Positions 28,669-37,950 of a DNA stretch of 64,000 bases are shown here, piece by piece. Origin of the DNA: Pseudobdellovibrionaceae bacterium (GTDB lineage Bacteria; Bdellovibrionota; UBA1018; UBA6935). Both the position numbers and the translations under genes were made by a program. How positions within the stretch are numbered: position 1 is the stretch's first letter; each line of letters begins with the position of its first letter. The stretch is from the NCBI GenBank assembly GCA_002722705.1, contig PBMP01000079.1, positions 1 through 64,000 on the forward strand, read 5' to 3'. The notes under the pieces were generated by a model. The model saw nothing but the letters and a program-made list of their open reading frames with translations. It was not told the DNA's origin and searched no databases.

Positions 28669-30510
28669 ATGGGAAAAATCAAAAAGCTACCACCTCTGAT
28701 TTCTGAAAGAATTGCTGCTGGAGAAGTCATCGAACGTCCAGCAAGTGTCGTCAAAGAACTTGTAGAAAACTCGATTGATGCCCAAGCAAGTGAAGTTCGG
28801 GTTGAACTCGAAGATGGAGGAAAAGCCAAAATAAAAGTCATCGACAACGGAACCGGCATGGAAAAAGATGATTTAGAAATATCAATTCAAAGACATGCCA
28901 CTAGTAAACTCAGAGAAGTCAGTGACCTGGATCGAATTGCAACTTTGGGCTTTCGGGGGGAAGCGCTTCCCAGTATTGCCGCTGTTTCTGAGTTTAAAAT
29001 CAGATCTAAAACAAAAGAAAACAATGAAACCCATCAACTCACCATTCATTCAATCACTGGTAGCTCTTCCTTAGAAAAGGTTACTCATGGTCATTTTTTA
29101 AATGAAAACCATGGAACTCAAATGGAAGTCACAGGGCTCTTTTCTCAAATACCAGCTCGTCTTAAATTTTTAAAATCAAAATCAGCAGAAGTAACCCAAG
29201 TTAGAGATTGGATTGAACGATTAGCGCTTTCTCATCCAGATCGACGTTTTCAACTCTTCAGTGATCAAAAAGTCATTACAGATCTTGCCGTATGGGGAGA
29301 GGACCGAATCGATCAAGAAGCACACCGAGTTCAAACAGTTCTCTCTGGTGGAAATGATTTTCCAATCATTACTTTAGAAAGTCACTCTAAAGACCTTCCT
29401 GGTTTCTCTCTTCGAGTTCACTGGCTTCAAGGATTAAGTGTTGGACATGCAAGAAAAGTAGTTCAAATCGTTAATGGACGAGTTCTCAAGGATAAAACAC
29501 TTCAAGCAGCGGTCATGCATGCTTTTCGTCAAGCACTTCTTCCAGGCCAATTCCCAGCCCTTGCTCTTTATATGGACCTTCCTCCAAGTGAAATTGATGT
29601 CAACGTCCATCCGACCAAGACAGAAGTTCGATTTTTACAAAGTTCCCTTATTTTTAGAGAAGTCAGAAAACTCTGTGAACAAATGATTATTGATTATGGT
29701 GTAACTCCTACCGTCGCTCCAAAAAAAGATCAGGCATCGTTTAAATCGAATCCTCCGACTCAACTCAAACGTACGGTTCTTCCTAAAAGCGAAGTCTTTC
29801 AGTTTCAACCCGCGTGGTCTTCTCCATCTGAAGAACTTAAAGTGCTTCAAGAAGTCAATGAAACTCATCCAGACCCACAAGATTTAGTTCAAAACAAACC
29901 CATTCATCCTTTTGGAGAAGCTCAATACAAAGGAATTTTCTTTTCAACTTACTTAGTTTTTGAGAACTCCGAAGAAATCATTCTCATTGATCAACACGCA
30001 GCTCACGAACGCGTTCGATATGAACAACTGAAGAATAAAGCCATTGACACTAAAAATGAAATTCAATCCCAAGCGCTTTTAATTCCAGAAGCAATAAAAT
30101 TTAATTTGGAACAAAAAGAAGAGCTTCATCAAAAACTTTCACTTCTCAGTCAAATGGGATTCGAAGTTGAATTTTTTGGAGAAGAAACTCTCTTATTTAG
30201 AAGCATTCCTCCCCACTGGGGCTCTCAAGATTTAAGAACACGCCTTAAAAACCTGATTGATCGCCTCATTGAAATGGAAATCGAAACCAATGATTCCCCT
30301 CAGCTCGATCACCAGCTTTTTGAAAAACTCGCAAGTGAAGCTTGTCACTCGGCAATTCGAGCAGGAGACCGACTTGAGCCTGAGGAAGCAAAAAGTTTGG
30401 TAAAAGACCTCTTTCAATGTGAGCATCCATGGAATTGTCCTCATGGCCGTCCGACTACAGTTCGTCTTCCCTCTCTTAAATTTGAAGAATGGTTCCAAAG
30501 AAAAATCTAA
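28669..30510 (+). CDS. mutL: DNA mismatch repair protein MutL (endonuclease-type)
   Basis: GHKL ATPase that links mismatch recognition by MutS to strand removal. I prefer ATG 28669 (613 residues, MGKIKKLPPLISERIAAGEV), the usual MutL beginning, over ATG 28648. ATPase motifs: VENSIDA, DNGTGM, TLGFRGEALPSIA; the fold continues to VDVNVHPTKTEVRF (about 310). The C-terminal dimer domain has DQHAAHERVRYE, fitting DQHA(X)2E(X)4E, plus ACHSAIRAGD and CPHGRPT. These are the metal-site motifs of nicking MutL proteins, so an intrinsic endonuclease is expected, unlike E. coli. Head of a tightly packed operon. Confidence 0.96.
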   Translation: MGKIKKLPPLISERIAAGEVIERPASVVKELVENSIDAQASEVRVELEDGGKAKIKVIDNGTGMEKDDLEISIQRHATSKLREVSDLDRIATLGFRGEALPSIAAVSEFKIRSKTKENNETHQLTIHSITGSSSLEKVTHGHFLNENHGTQMEVTGLFSQIPARLKFLKSKSAEVTQVRDWIERLALSHPDRRFQLFSDQKVITDLAVWGEDRIDQEAHRVQTVLSGGNDFPIITLESHSKDLPGFSLRVHWLQGLSVGHARKVVQIVNGRVLKDKTLQAAVMHAFRQALLPGQFPALALYMDLPPSEIDVNVHPTKTEVRFLQSSLIFREVRKLCEQMIIDYGVTPTVAPKKDQASFKSNPPTQLKRTVLPKSEVFQFQPAWSSPSEELKVLQEVNETHPDPQDLVQNKPIHPFGEAQYKGIFFSTYLVFENSEEIILIDQHAAHERVRYEQLKNKAIDTKNEIQSQALLIPEAIKFNLEQKEELHQKLSLLSQMGFEVEFFGEETLLFRSIPPHWGSQDLRTRLKNLIDRLIEMEIETNDSPQLDHQLFEKLASEACHSAIRAGDRLEPEEAKSLVKDLFQCEHPWNCPHGRPTTVRLPSLKFEEWFQRKI

Positions 30511-31469
30511 TGAAACATCCATTTCCTCGCTTCAAACATCCAATCGCAATTCTCACTGGAACAACTGCCAGTGGAAAAACAAGTTCTGCTCTCGAGTTTT
30601 GTTCAAATCATCCAGAAATCGAAATCGTAAATGCAGATAGCGTTCTCATATACCAAGGACTTAATATTGGATCAGCTAAACCTACTCCAGAAGAACAAAA
30701 ACAAGTAAAGCACCATCTGATTGATCAGTGTACTCCGGATCATTTGTATACGGCAGCACAGTTTATTGAGGATATCCTTCCTATTTTAATCGATATTGAA
30801 AAAAGAAAGAAAAGAGCTTTGATTGTAGGGGGAACGGGGTTTTACTTAAAAGCACTCCTTTTTGGGATGTGGGAACAAGTTAATGCGTCCCCTGAACTTC
30901 GAAACCACCTTGAATCGCTAGACGCCAAAGTTCTTTATGAAAAACTCAAACAAGTTGACCCGGTTGCTGCTGATAAAATTGGTCCCACTGATCATTATCG
31001 CCTAGTGAGAGCAAATGAAGTGTTTGAAACCTCAGGAAAAACACCAACCGAACATCAGTCTGCACAAAACACCACCCCACATCCAGATTTTACTCTTTTA
31101 ATCTTAGATCGACCTCAAGACGAACTCCTCAAACGAGTCCAAAAACGAGCTCAACTCATGATTGAAAACGGATGGATTGAAGAGGTTGAATCTTTAATAA
31201 AACAATACCCCAACTCAAGAGCACTTCACTCAGTGGGCTATGCGCAGATTATTCAGTTTCTAGAAGGGAAACCCCCTTCTGGAAGAAAATTAAAACCAGG
31301 AATCCAAGGAGTCATTGATGAAGTCGTCATCGCAACTCGACAACTCATCAAAGCGCAACGAACCTGGTTTCGAGGGCAATTTGATGGTCAATGGATTATT
31401 CTCGATGAAGAAAAACAGCTCCTCATTGATTCTCTAGAAAAAATTTATCCAAGCGGAGTTCAGGTGTAA
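30510..31469 (+). CDS. miaA: tRNA dimethylallyltransferase MiaA
   Basis: Adds a dimethylallyl group to N6 of A37 in tRNAs reading UNN codons. 319 residues from ATG 30510, which overlaps the mutL stop as TAATG; the in-frame ATG at 30489 would give a longer overlap. Seen: P-loop GTTASGKT (about 17-24), NADSVLIYQGLNIGSAKP (the DSxxxYxxxxIGTAKP family motif), VGGTGFYLKALLFG, and RALHSVGYAQ. The classical catalytic-site Gln is replaced: DSRQVYR in E. coli reads DSVLIYQ here, a conservative family variant. Its end overlaps the next gene as TAATG. Confidence 0.94.
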   Translation: MKHPFPRFKHPIAILTGTTASGKTSSALEFCSNHPEIEIVNADSVLIYQGLNIGSAKPTPEEQKQVKHHLIDQCTPDHLYTAAQFIEDILPILIDIEKRKKRALIVGGTGFYLKALLFGMWEQVNASPELRNHLESLDAKVLYEKLKQVDPVAADKIGPTDHYRLVRANEVFETSGKTPTEHQSAQNTTPHPDFTLLILDRPQDELLKRVQKRAQLMIENGWIEEVESLIKQYPNSRALHSVGYAQIIQFLEGKPPSGRKLKPGIQGVIDEVVIATRQLIKAQRTWFRGQFDGQWIILDEEKQLLIDSLEKIYPSGVQV

Positions 31470-32383
31470 TGTATAAAATTGTATTTACAGATCCCATTTA
31501 TCCAGATCGAGCGAAAAAAATTTTTAAAAAACAAGGAATTTTATTTTTCCCAAAAAATAAAAAACAATTACTCAAAGAAACAAAAGAAGCAGATGCGCTC
31601 ATTACCCTTCTTTCTTATTCACTAGATAAAACAAGAATCAATGAAATGCCCCATCTCCACGTAGTAGGAAACTATGCCGTAGGTCTCAATAACATTGATC
31701 TTTCCTTCTGTAAAAAAAGAAAAATTAAAGTGATTCATACACCCAAAGTTTTAACTCGAGCAACTGCAGAGCTCGCTCTAACCTTACTCATGAGTCTCGC
31801 CAGACGAGTTCCTGAAGGAATAGAACTCTGTAAAAAAGGAGAATTTACCGGCTGGAAACCCGATCTTTTACTTGGAAAAGAACTCAAAGGAAAAACAGCT
31901 GTTCTTTTCGGAAAAGGAAGAATAGGGAAAGAAACAGCAAAACTTTTTAAAGCAGTGGGTTTAAAAATTGAATGGATTGATCGATCGAGCTCAGTATCAG
32001 AAATAAAAACAACTCTAAAAAAAGCAGATGTTCTTTCTATTCATACACCTCTGACTCCCGAAACAAAACACTGGCTGAATGCTTCAAAATTCAACTTATT
32101 AAAAAAAGAAGTCATGATCATCAATACCGCTCGAGGTCCCCTCATTGATGAAAAAGCACTGATTTCTTTTTTAAAAAATAATCCGTATGCAGGTGCAGGT
32201 TTAGATGTCTATGAATTCGAACCGGCTATTCCTAAAGAACTCTCAAAACTTAAAAACACGGTACTTCTTCCTCATATAGGAAGTGCCACTCATGAAACCA
32301 GAGAAGCAATGGCAGACTGTCTCTTTGAGGGCGTCTTAAAAGCGCTTCAAGGAAAATCTCCATGGAATCAATGGAAAGGCTAA
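31469..32383 (+). CDS. D-2-hydroxyacid dehydrogenase (NAD-dependent, glyoxylate/hydroxypyruvate reductase-like)
   Basis: 304 residues of the D-isomer-specific 2-hydroxyacid dehydrogenase family. Seen: NYAVGLNNID (about 69), ATAELALTLLMSLARR, Rossmann GKGRIGKETA (about 147-156), IHTPLTPETK, the catalytic Arg in NTARGPLID (about 216), Glu in VYEFEP (about 244) and His in PHIGSATHETR (about 268). The residue after the second beta strand is Asp (WIDR), favouring NAD over NADP. Exact substrate cannot be told; glyoxylate or hydroxypyruvate are the commonest for such sequences. Coupled to miaA by TAATG. Confidence 0.88.
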   Translation: MYKIVFTDPIYPDRAKKIFKKQGILFFPKNKKQLLKETKEADALITLLSYSLDKTRINEMPHLHVVGNYAVGLNNIDLSFCKKRKIKVIHTPKVLTRATAELALTLLMSLARRVPEGIELCKKGEFTGWKPDLLLGKELKGKTAVLFGKGRIGKETAKLFKAVGLKIEWIDRSSSVSEIKTTLKKADVLSIHTPLTPETKHWLNASKFNLLKKEVMIINTARGPLIDEKALISFLKNNPYAGAGLDVYEFEPAIPKELSKLKNTVLLPHIGSATHETREAMADCLFEGVLKALQGKSPWNQWKG

Positions 32384-32386
32384 GTC

Positions 32387-33403
32387 ATGGCAAAAAAGAA
32401 AAAAAAATCACTCAAACAAAAGAAAAAAAGAAGTGCGATCGGAGCCCCAAAAAAAGGAACCGTAACAGTTACACTCTCTCCCCCTGATCCGACTAATCCA
32501 GACTCTAGAGAAAGTGTTTCTAGAGTTCAACTTTCAGAAACAGAAAAAGCAGATCGTATTATTATTGTTTCAGACGGAACAGGAGAAACGGCATTTTCAA
32601 CACTCAAAGCAGCGATGGTTCAATTTATGGGACATCCGGTCTCCATTACCCGCTACAAGAATGTCAGAAGTAAAGAACAGATCGAAGCCGTTATTGAAGA
32701 TGCACTTCATGAAAAAGATTTAATCGTTTCAACGATTGTCTCACCAGACCTGAGGTTAAACTTATCAACTCTTGCTCAACAAAATTCAATTATCTGTGTA
32801 GACCTTCTCGGTCCCCTTCTTGTTTCACTTGGACAATACCTCGGATATGAGCCTTCAGGTACCGCTGGACTCTTGAGGAACATGAATGAAAAGTACTTTC
32901 AGAGAATAGAAGCAATGGAATATACGATTGCTCATGATGATGGTCGAGATCTCACAGGACTGGAAAAAGCAGATCTTGTGATTTTAGGGATCTCAAGAAC
33001 CTCAAAAACACCCTTATCCATGTATCTTTCCCATCAGGGATGGAAGGTCGCAAATATTCCTCTGATCAAAGATTTTCAAATTCCGGAAGAAATCAAAAAA
33101 CTGGACCAAAGAAGGATCATTGCACTGACCATTGATCCAGAGCAGCTTACCGAAATCCGACGCGCGCGCTTACAACGCTTAGGGCAAAGAAATGGCGGAG
33201 AATATGCTGACCCAATGGTCGTCGACGAAGAAATTGAATATGCCTCTCAACTCTTTAAAAAGAATCGAAAATGGCCAGTCTTTAACGTAACCGGAAAAGC
33301 CCTTGAAGAAACCGCTTCCGAAATTATCCGGTTAATGACTGCACGAGGATTAGCTCCTCAGCATATCTTGGGAAATATCTCACTGAAAGACTTGAAAAAA
33401 TAA
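32387..33403 (+). CDS. ppsR: PEP synthase / pyruvate phosphate dikinase regulatory protein (DUF299)
   Basis: Bifunctional ADP-dependent kinase and Pi-dependent pyrophosphorylase that switches PEP synthase or PPDK by Thr phosphorylation. 338 residues against the usual 270-280. The extra length is an N-terminal extension of about 55 residues starting KKKKKSLKQKKKRSA, very basic and probably disordered. Then IIIVSDGTGETAFS (about 58), LGPLLVSLGQYLG and GISRTSKTPLSMYLS (the P-loop-like signature, about 205) are typical. No ppsA or ppdK is in the window. AAAGG lies six bases before the ATG. Confidence 0.92.
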   Translation: MAKKKKKSLKQKKKRSAIGAPKKGTVTVTLSPPDPTNPDSRESVSRVQLSETEKADRIIIVSDGTGETAFSTLKAAMVQFMGHPVSITRYKNVRSKEQIEAVIEDALHEKDLIVSTIVSPDLRLNLSTLAQQNSIICVDLLGPLLVSLGQYLGYEPSGTAGLLRNMNEKYFQRIEAMEYTIAHDDGRDLTGLEKADLVILGISRTSKTPLSMYLSHQGWKVANIPLIKDFQIPEEIKKLDQRRIIALTIDPEQLTEIRRARLQRLGQRNGGEYADPMVVDEEIEYASQLFKKNRKWPVFNVTGKALEETASEIIRLMTARGLAPQHILGNISLKDLKK

Positions 33404-33442
33404 GGGGATTTTGGGAAACCTAAGACCCTTGAAAGGAATTTT

Positions 33443-34363
33443 ATGGCGCGTGGCAACTTAGTATGGCTTGATGGAAAAATTTTACCTGAAGAAGAGACTC
33501 GGATCAGTCTTTTTACACATGCACTTCATTACGGAGTGGGAGTCTTTGAAGGGATTCGTGCCTATGAACAAAAAGACGGAAAAGCTGGAATTTTTAGACT
33601 CAAAGAGCACATGGATCGTTTTGTTGAATCTTGGAAAATTTTAGGAATTCCGCTTCCTTATACATCAGAACAATTATGCCAAGCAGCCGTTGAAATTACC
33701 CAGAAAAATGGCTTTAAGGAGTGTTATATCCGTCCAATTGGATTTATCGGTGAAGGTCCTTTAGGAATTCACCCTGGAAACCCCGCTCCGGTTCGAATGG
33801 CTATTCTTAACTGGGAATGGGGAAGTTATTTAGGTGACGAAGGGGTTTCCAAAGGAGTTCGTTTAAAAACTTCAAGTTTTATTCGACCTCACGTCAATTC
33901 AATAATGACCCGAGGAAAAATTACCGGACAATATGTAACCAGCGTCCTTGCGAAGTCTGAAGCGATTAATGATGGATATGATGAAGGTCTCTTTTTAGAC
34001 AAAGATGGATTTTTAGCAGAAGGATCTGGGGAGAATATCTTTATGGTGAAAGATGGAATCGTTAAAACAACACCTCTGACTGCCGTACTCTCAGGAATTA
34101 CACGACAGACTGTCATTCAACATCTAAGACACAAAGGCTATACTGTCGAAGAACAACGCTTTACTCGTGACGAACTGTGGTGTGCAGACGAAGTTTTTCT
34201 GACAGGAACGGCTGCTGAGATTACTCCTGTTCGTGAAATTGATCATCGGATCATTGGAAATGGAACTCCTGGATCTCTTTCTGTTCAAATGAAAGAAGAT
34301 TATGCAGCGATGGTGCGAGGCAATCTTCCCGAGTATGCACAAAACTGGATTACTACCTTTTAA
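33443..34363 (+). CDS. ilvE: Branched-chain amino acid aminotransferase
   Basis: PLP class IV transaminase for the last step of Leu/Ile/Val synthesis and the first of their breakdown. 306 residues, normal length. Seen: HALHYGVGVFEGIRAYE (about 28-44), RPIGFIGEGPLG, the PLP Lys in RGKITGQYVTSVLAKSEA (about 155), DGFLAEGSGENIF and DEVFLTGTAAEITPV. AAAGGAATTTT precedes the ATG. In this genome segment it could feed the acyl-CoA dehydrogenase of isovaleryl type at 35829-37046 through leucine degradation (inference). Confidence 0.95.
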   Translation: MARGNLVWLDGKILPEEETRISLFTHALHYGVGVFEGIRAYEQKDGKAGIFRLKEHMDRFVESWKILGIPLPYTSEQLCQAAVEITQKNGFKECYIRPIGFIGEGPLGIHPGNPAPVRMAILNWEWGSYLGDEGVSKGVRLKTSSFIRPHVNSIMTRGKITGQYVTSVLAKSEAINDGYDEGLFLDKDGFLAEGSGENIFMVKDGIVKTTPLTAVLSGITRQTVIQHLRHKGYTVEEQRFTRDELWCADEVFLTGTAAEITPVREIDHRIIGNGTPGSLSVQMKEDYAAMVRGNLPEYAQNWITTF

Positions 34364-34365
34364 AA

Positions 34366-35064
34366 ATGGATCCACGACATCTTGATCACCTCTCTGAGTC
34401 TCAAAAAGAAGCATTGAAGAATTATCTTTATGATTTTTTAACAGACGCAAGAAAAGCATCGATTGACCGAGTCCTTTCAGAAAGAACAAGAAAACTCTGC
34501 GTCGTTCTCGAGGATGTTTACCAAGGACACAACGCAAGTGCGGTCATGAGAAGCGCGGATGCATTTGGGATCCAAGATCTTCACACGATAGAATCAAGAA
34601 ACGACTATTCCATCAAAAAAGATATCGCGATGGGAACAGACAAATGGATTACACGGACCTCCTATTCAAACACCAAAGATTGTTTAAAAAAACTAAAAGG
34701 CCAAGGTTATTTAATCGTTGGAACCACTCCTCACCCTCCTACTCTTTCACTTCCTGATTTTAAAATGACTCAAAAAACCGCACTCATTTTTGGAACAGAA
34801 TTAACAGGTCTTTCCTCAGAAGCGCTTGACCAGTGTGATGTGAGACTCAGTATTCCTATGCGAGGATTTGCAGAAAGTTTTAACATATCGGTCAGTGCAG
34901 CTTTATGCATGTATACCCTCTCTCAGCTCGTCAGAGAGACTCCTGATTGGCAACTTTCACCTAAAGATCGAAGAGACCTTGAGATTCTGTGGGCGATGAG
35001 ATCGGCTTCAAGTGGCGCTCCCCTCACAGAGGCTTGGATTGCTAAAAACGTTAAAAAAAAATGA
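34366..35064 (+). CDS. trmH: tRNA/rRNA 2'-O-methyltransferase, SpoU family (TrmH-like)
   Basis: 232 residues with the three SPOUT motifs: NASAVMRSADAFG (about 55-67), LIFGTELTGLS (about 140-150) and IPMRGFAESFNISVSAAL (about 166-183). The N-terminal helix pair and the C-terminal helical extension, together with the length, match TrmH, which methylates G18 in the tRNA D-loop. Other SpoU members (RlmB, TrmL) cannot be excluded but usually differ in the flanks. The start lies two bases after the ilvE stop without a clear ribosome site, suggesting coupling. Confidence 0.88.
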   Translation: MDPRHLDHLSESQKEALKNYLYDFLTDARKASIDRVLSERTRKLCVVLEDVYQGHNASAVMRSADAFGIQDLHTIESRNDYSIKKDIAMGTDKWITRTSYSNTKDCLKKLKGQGYLIVGTTPHPPTLSLPDFKMTQKTALIFGTELTGLSSEALDQCDVRLSIPMRGFAESFNISVSAALCMYTLSQLVRETPDWQLSPKDRRDLEILWAMRSASSGAPLTEAWIAKNVKKK

Positions 35065-35120
35065 TTTAGTCTCTTTTTTTAAAATTTGACTCAAAGCTTA
35101 AAAAAAAATAGGTCTCTCCT

Positions 35121-35807
35121 ATGATTTTCTTTGCTCTTCTTTTATCTTTATCCAGTTTTGCTCACAACCTCCCAGGAAAGGTCACTCCTGAACCTTTTTG
35201 TAGTCATCTCTTTGGTCTTCCAAAACTCTCTTTTCAGATCAATCCCACCATTGATCTCGATGATACCTCTGTAAGACCTGATGATATTCAAGGATTAACT
35301 CTGACTTTCATGAACACTTCGTTCCCATTCATACGAAAGAACGAAAGCCTCATTCAAAACAAAGATTCAAGTTACTACGAGTTTCATCTCAAGGGTGACG
35401 AAACTCAAAGAGCAATTCTGATGCTTAAAGAAAAACAAGGTTTAAAAATGCCCTGGAATCTTCAAATTCTCGAAGGAATACTCGTAATCAAATCTCATCT
35501 AGGAGTCCCTTCTTCTGAAAACTTTTTTGTCTACTCAGTTAGACTCTCTCAGGGAGAACCCCCTCAAATGATGAAAGACCTTAAAAAGGTCACTCAACCT
35601 CTCGCATTAAAAATCAATCCATGGTCAAATCAGTTTCAATCACAAAAGAAAAGAATGGTTGAGTACCTCAATTCAATCACTCAAAGGACCTACACTGAAC
35701 CGTTAGAAACTGCTTCGGAAGGGGTCAAGTGGGGGCGAGATCAACTGGAAAATCTAAAAAACACAAAAGGCTATCAGACTCTCCGAAAATTAAGAGACTG
35801 GTTATGA
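35121..35807 (+). CDS. Exported protein of unknown function
   Basis: 228 residues with a short signal peptide (MIFFALLLSLSSFA, cleavage near residue 14). The mature part is soluble, of mixed strands and helices, with a single Cys near its start and an amphipathic C-terminal helix. No family recognised. Last gene of the mutL-trmH run; 56 bases separate it from trmH. Its stop lies inside a 10-bp hairpin that may end transcription from both sides. Confidence 0.6.
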   Translation: MIFFALLLSLSSFAHNLPGKVTPEPFCSHLFGLPKLSFQINPTIDLDDTSVRPDDIQGLTLTFMNTSFPFIRKNESLIQNKDSSYYEFHLKGDETQRAILMLKEKQGLKMPWNLQILEGILVIKSHLGVPSSENFFVYSVRLSQGEPPQMMKDLKKVTQPLALKINPWSNQFQSQKKRMVEYLNSITQRTYTEPLETASEGVKWGRDQLENLKNTKGYQTLRKLRDWL

Positions 35808-35823
35808 TTGTAAAATCATAACC
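35800..35823. terminator. Hairpin between convergent genes, possible bidirectional terminator
   Basis: GGTTATGATT and AATCATAACC pair perfectly over 10 bp around a GTAA loop (a GNRA tetraloop in RNA). The stem includes the stop codon of the exported-protein gene and lies six bases before the stop of the convergent acyl-CoA dehydrogenase. No T-run follows on either side, so it is not a textbook intrinsic terminator. Confidence 0.4.
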
Positions 35824-35828
35824 GGTAA

Positions 35829-37046
35829 CTAAAGTTCAAACCCATCTGCTCGAGCGAGATCACGAGTAATGTTTTTTTGGTGAGCCTCTAAAGTTCCACC
35901 ACCAATTTCAAGAAGCTTTGCATCTCTCCAAAGCCTTTCCACATGATACTCCCCAACGTACCCATATCCCCCTAAGGTTTGAATGGCACGGTCTGCAATA
36001 TTCTTCGCAGCAGTCGTTGCAAAGAGTTTTACTCCATCTGAATCCATTCGATTTCCCTCAGAAGACAAATCTAATTTACGTGCAACTTCGTAAACATAGC
36101 TTTTTGCAGCTCTGTATTCAGCAAAACTGTCGGCAATATGTTTTTGAATTTGGCCAAAATAAGAAAGAGGTTTTCCAAAAGCCTCTCTTTCAGAAGCATA
36201 TCGATTCATAATTTCAATGGATCTTCGAGCAATTCCTACTGCCTGTGCAGCTAAGGTTAAGCGTTCAATTTCTAAGTTTCTCATCATATGAAGAAGAGAC
36301 TCCCCTTCTTCACCTAAACGATTACTTGCAGGAATTTTACAATCATCAAAAACCATTTCAGCAGTATTGGATGCTCTCATTCCAAGCTTGTCTTTAATCT
36401 TTTGTCCGACAGAATATCCAGGAGTTCCTTTTTCAACGACAAAGGAGGAAATCTGAGCTCTCCCATTTTTTTCACCTGTTTTTGCATAAACGAGAATGAC
36501 ATCAGCGGGAGTCTGGTTTTCATCAATGGTTCCATTGGTAATCCACATTTTGCGTCCATTGAGGATGTAATGATCTCCTTGCTTCTGTGCGGTCATTTGC
36601 ATTCTTAGAACGTCAGTCCCCACTGCTGGTTCTGACATTCCCATCGCACCGACTGCTTCTCCACTACAAAGGCGCGGAAGCCACTTTTGTTTTTGTTCCT
36701 CACTCGCATTTTGATTCAAATTATTTACGCAAAGCATTGCATGAGCAAGATAGGCGAGTCCTAACCCTGGATCAGAAGCAGAAATTTCTTCATGAACAAT
36801 AGTTGCGGCAATGGCATCCATTCCGGACCCCCCACACGAAACATCAGAAGTAATCCCTAAAAGCCCAAGCTCCCCGAGTTTTCTAAATAAGGGCAGGTTA
36901 AACTGTTCTTTTCGGTCATATTCATGAGCCTGAGGTTCAATTTCGTTCTTTACGAAATCTCGAACCGTCTCCCTGAGCATTTTGTGCTCATCTGTGGGGT
37001 TAAACAAATCAAATTGCTTTAAATTCACATTCAAATTTTCGGACAT
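35829..37046 (-). CDS. Acyl-CoA dehydrogenase, isovaleryl-CoA dehydrogenase type
   Basis: 405 residues. FAD motifs AMGMSEPAVGTDVLRM and MWITNG are clear. The usual catalytic Glu near the C-terminus is absent: IYEGT reads LEIGGGTLEA. Instead LEIERLTLAAQAVGIA (about 250) carries Glu at the place used by isovaleryl-CoA and long-chain acyl-CoA dehydrogenases. With ilvE nearby, leucine breakdown is a reasonable role, but no other gene of that pathway lies beside it. Transcribed alone, towards the hairpin at 35800. Confidence 0.88.
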   Translation of the reverse strand: MSENLNVNLKQFDLFNPTDEHKMLRETVRDFVKNEIEPQAHEYDRKEQFNLPLFRKLGELGLLGITSDVSCGGSGMDAIAATIVHEEISASDPGLGLAYLAHAMLCVNNLNQNASEEQKQKWLPRLCSGEAVGAMGMSEPAVGTDVLRMQMTAQKQGDHYILNGRKMWITNGTIDENQTPADVILVYAKTGEKNGRAQISSFVVEKGTPGYSVGQKIKDKLGMRASNTAEMVFDDCKIPASNRLGEEGESLLHMMRNLEIERLTLAAQAVGIARRSIEIMNRYASEREAFGKPLSYFGQIQKHIADSFAEYRAAKSYVYEVARKLDLSSEGNRMDSDGVKLFATTAAKNIADRAIQTLGGYGYVGEYHVERLWRDAKLLEIGGGTLEAHQKNITRDLARADGFEL

Positions 37047-37182
37047 AAAACTTAGATACCAGCCTCTTCTGAAATGGCAAAGAGAAGTTTTCTGAATAAA
37101 AAATGGACAAAATAACTATTCTTTATTTTAATTCTGACCATCCTCTCATCCTTTTCAAACAATTCCAGTCGATAATTAAATC

Positions 37183-37950
37183 ATGAACAAACTTGGAGAC
37201 TTTCATATTCATTCTCGGTGGAGTGGCGGAGAGCTGACTTTAACAGAAATTGTGGATTGTTATGGTGACGCAGGATTTGATGTCATCGCCATTACGGATC
37301 GAACCCAGTCCAAAGAAAAAAATCAAAGAACTATTCCAGGAATCAGTGCCTCTCAATTTGATCTCTATCGCCTTCAAGTTGAAAAAGAAGCAAAAAGAGC
37401 GTGGAAGCAGTACCGAATGAGGGTGATTAGCGGTATTGAAATTGAAAAGAACTCCATTAATCCTTATCGTTCAGCTCATCTTGTCATTTTAAATCCTCAG
37501 ACCTGGTTTTCTGGAGACGGAAAACTCTTGGAAACACTAGAAAAAGTTCAGCATCCTGAGCACTTAGTGATTGCAGCCCATCCGGTTTCAACTCGTCGCT
37601 TTCAAAAACAAACCTTCGCCTTATGGACTCAAAAAGAAAAGTTCAAAAACTACATCGACGCTTGGGAGATCGCTAGTGGATCTCATCTCTTTAGCGAGGT
37701 CCTTCACTCGGGCCTTCCGATGATTGCCAGTAGTGATTTTAAAAGAAGAGAAGACCTCACTTCTTGGAAAACAACGCTTTCAGATCACTCTTCAATGGAA
37801 TCGATTTTTTATCAAATTCGATCTCAAAAAATTGGATTTACCTACTTTGATGAACTCGAACAAAAAACAGACACTCATTTCACGCTCAATCCGTTTCCAA
37901 AACTATTAGGAACTCTCCCTCAAAAACTGAGGTCTTCGAGTGAGTCGTAG
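37183..37950 (+). CDS. PHP-domain phosphoesterase
   Basis: 255 residues. The PHP metal-site motifs are DFHIHSRWSGGELT (about 6-19), AITDR (about 36-40), a Glu in SGIEIEK (about 85-90), HLVIAAHPVS (about 127) and a final ASSDFKRRED (about 182). This is the layout of stand-alone PHP nucleotidases or phosphatases (YciV/RnaAM-like), with the usual second-strand His (ITDH) replaced by Arg. Substrate unknown. It overlaps the heptose kinase gene by 31 bp tail to tail. Confidence 0.8.
   Translation: MNKLGDFHIHSRWSGGELTLTEIVDCYGDAGFDVIAITDRTQSKEKNQRTIPGISASQFDLYRLQVEKEAKRAWKQYRMRVISGIEIEKNSINPYRSAHLVILNPQTWFSGDGKLLETLEKVQHPEHLVIAAHPVSTRRFQKQTFALWTQKEKFKNYIDAWEIASGSHLFSEVLHSGLPMIASSDFKRREDLTSWKTTLSDHSSMESIFYQIRSQKIGFTYFDELEQKTDTHFTLNPFPKLLGTLPQKLRSSSES

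Noticed and set aside
34124-34537. Minus-strand frame of 137 codons
   Set aside because: Antisense to ilvE and trmH, both well supported; no ribosome site.
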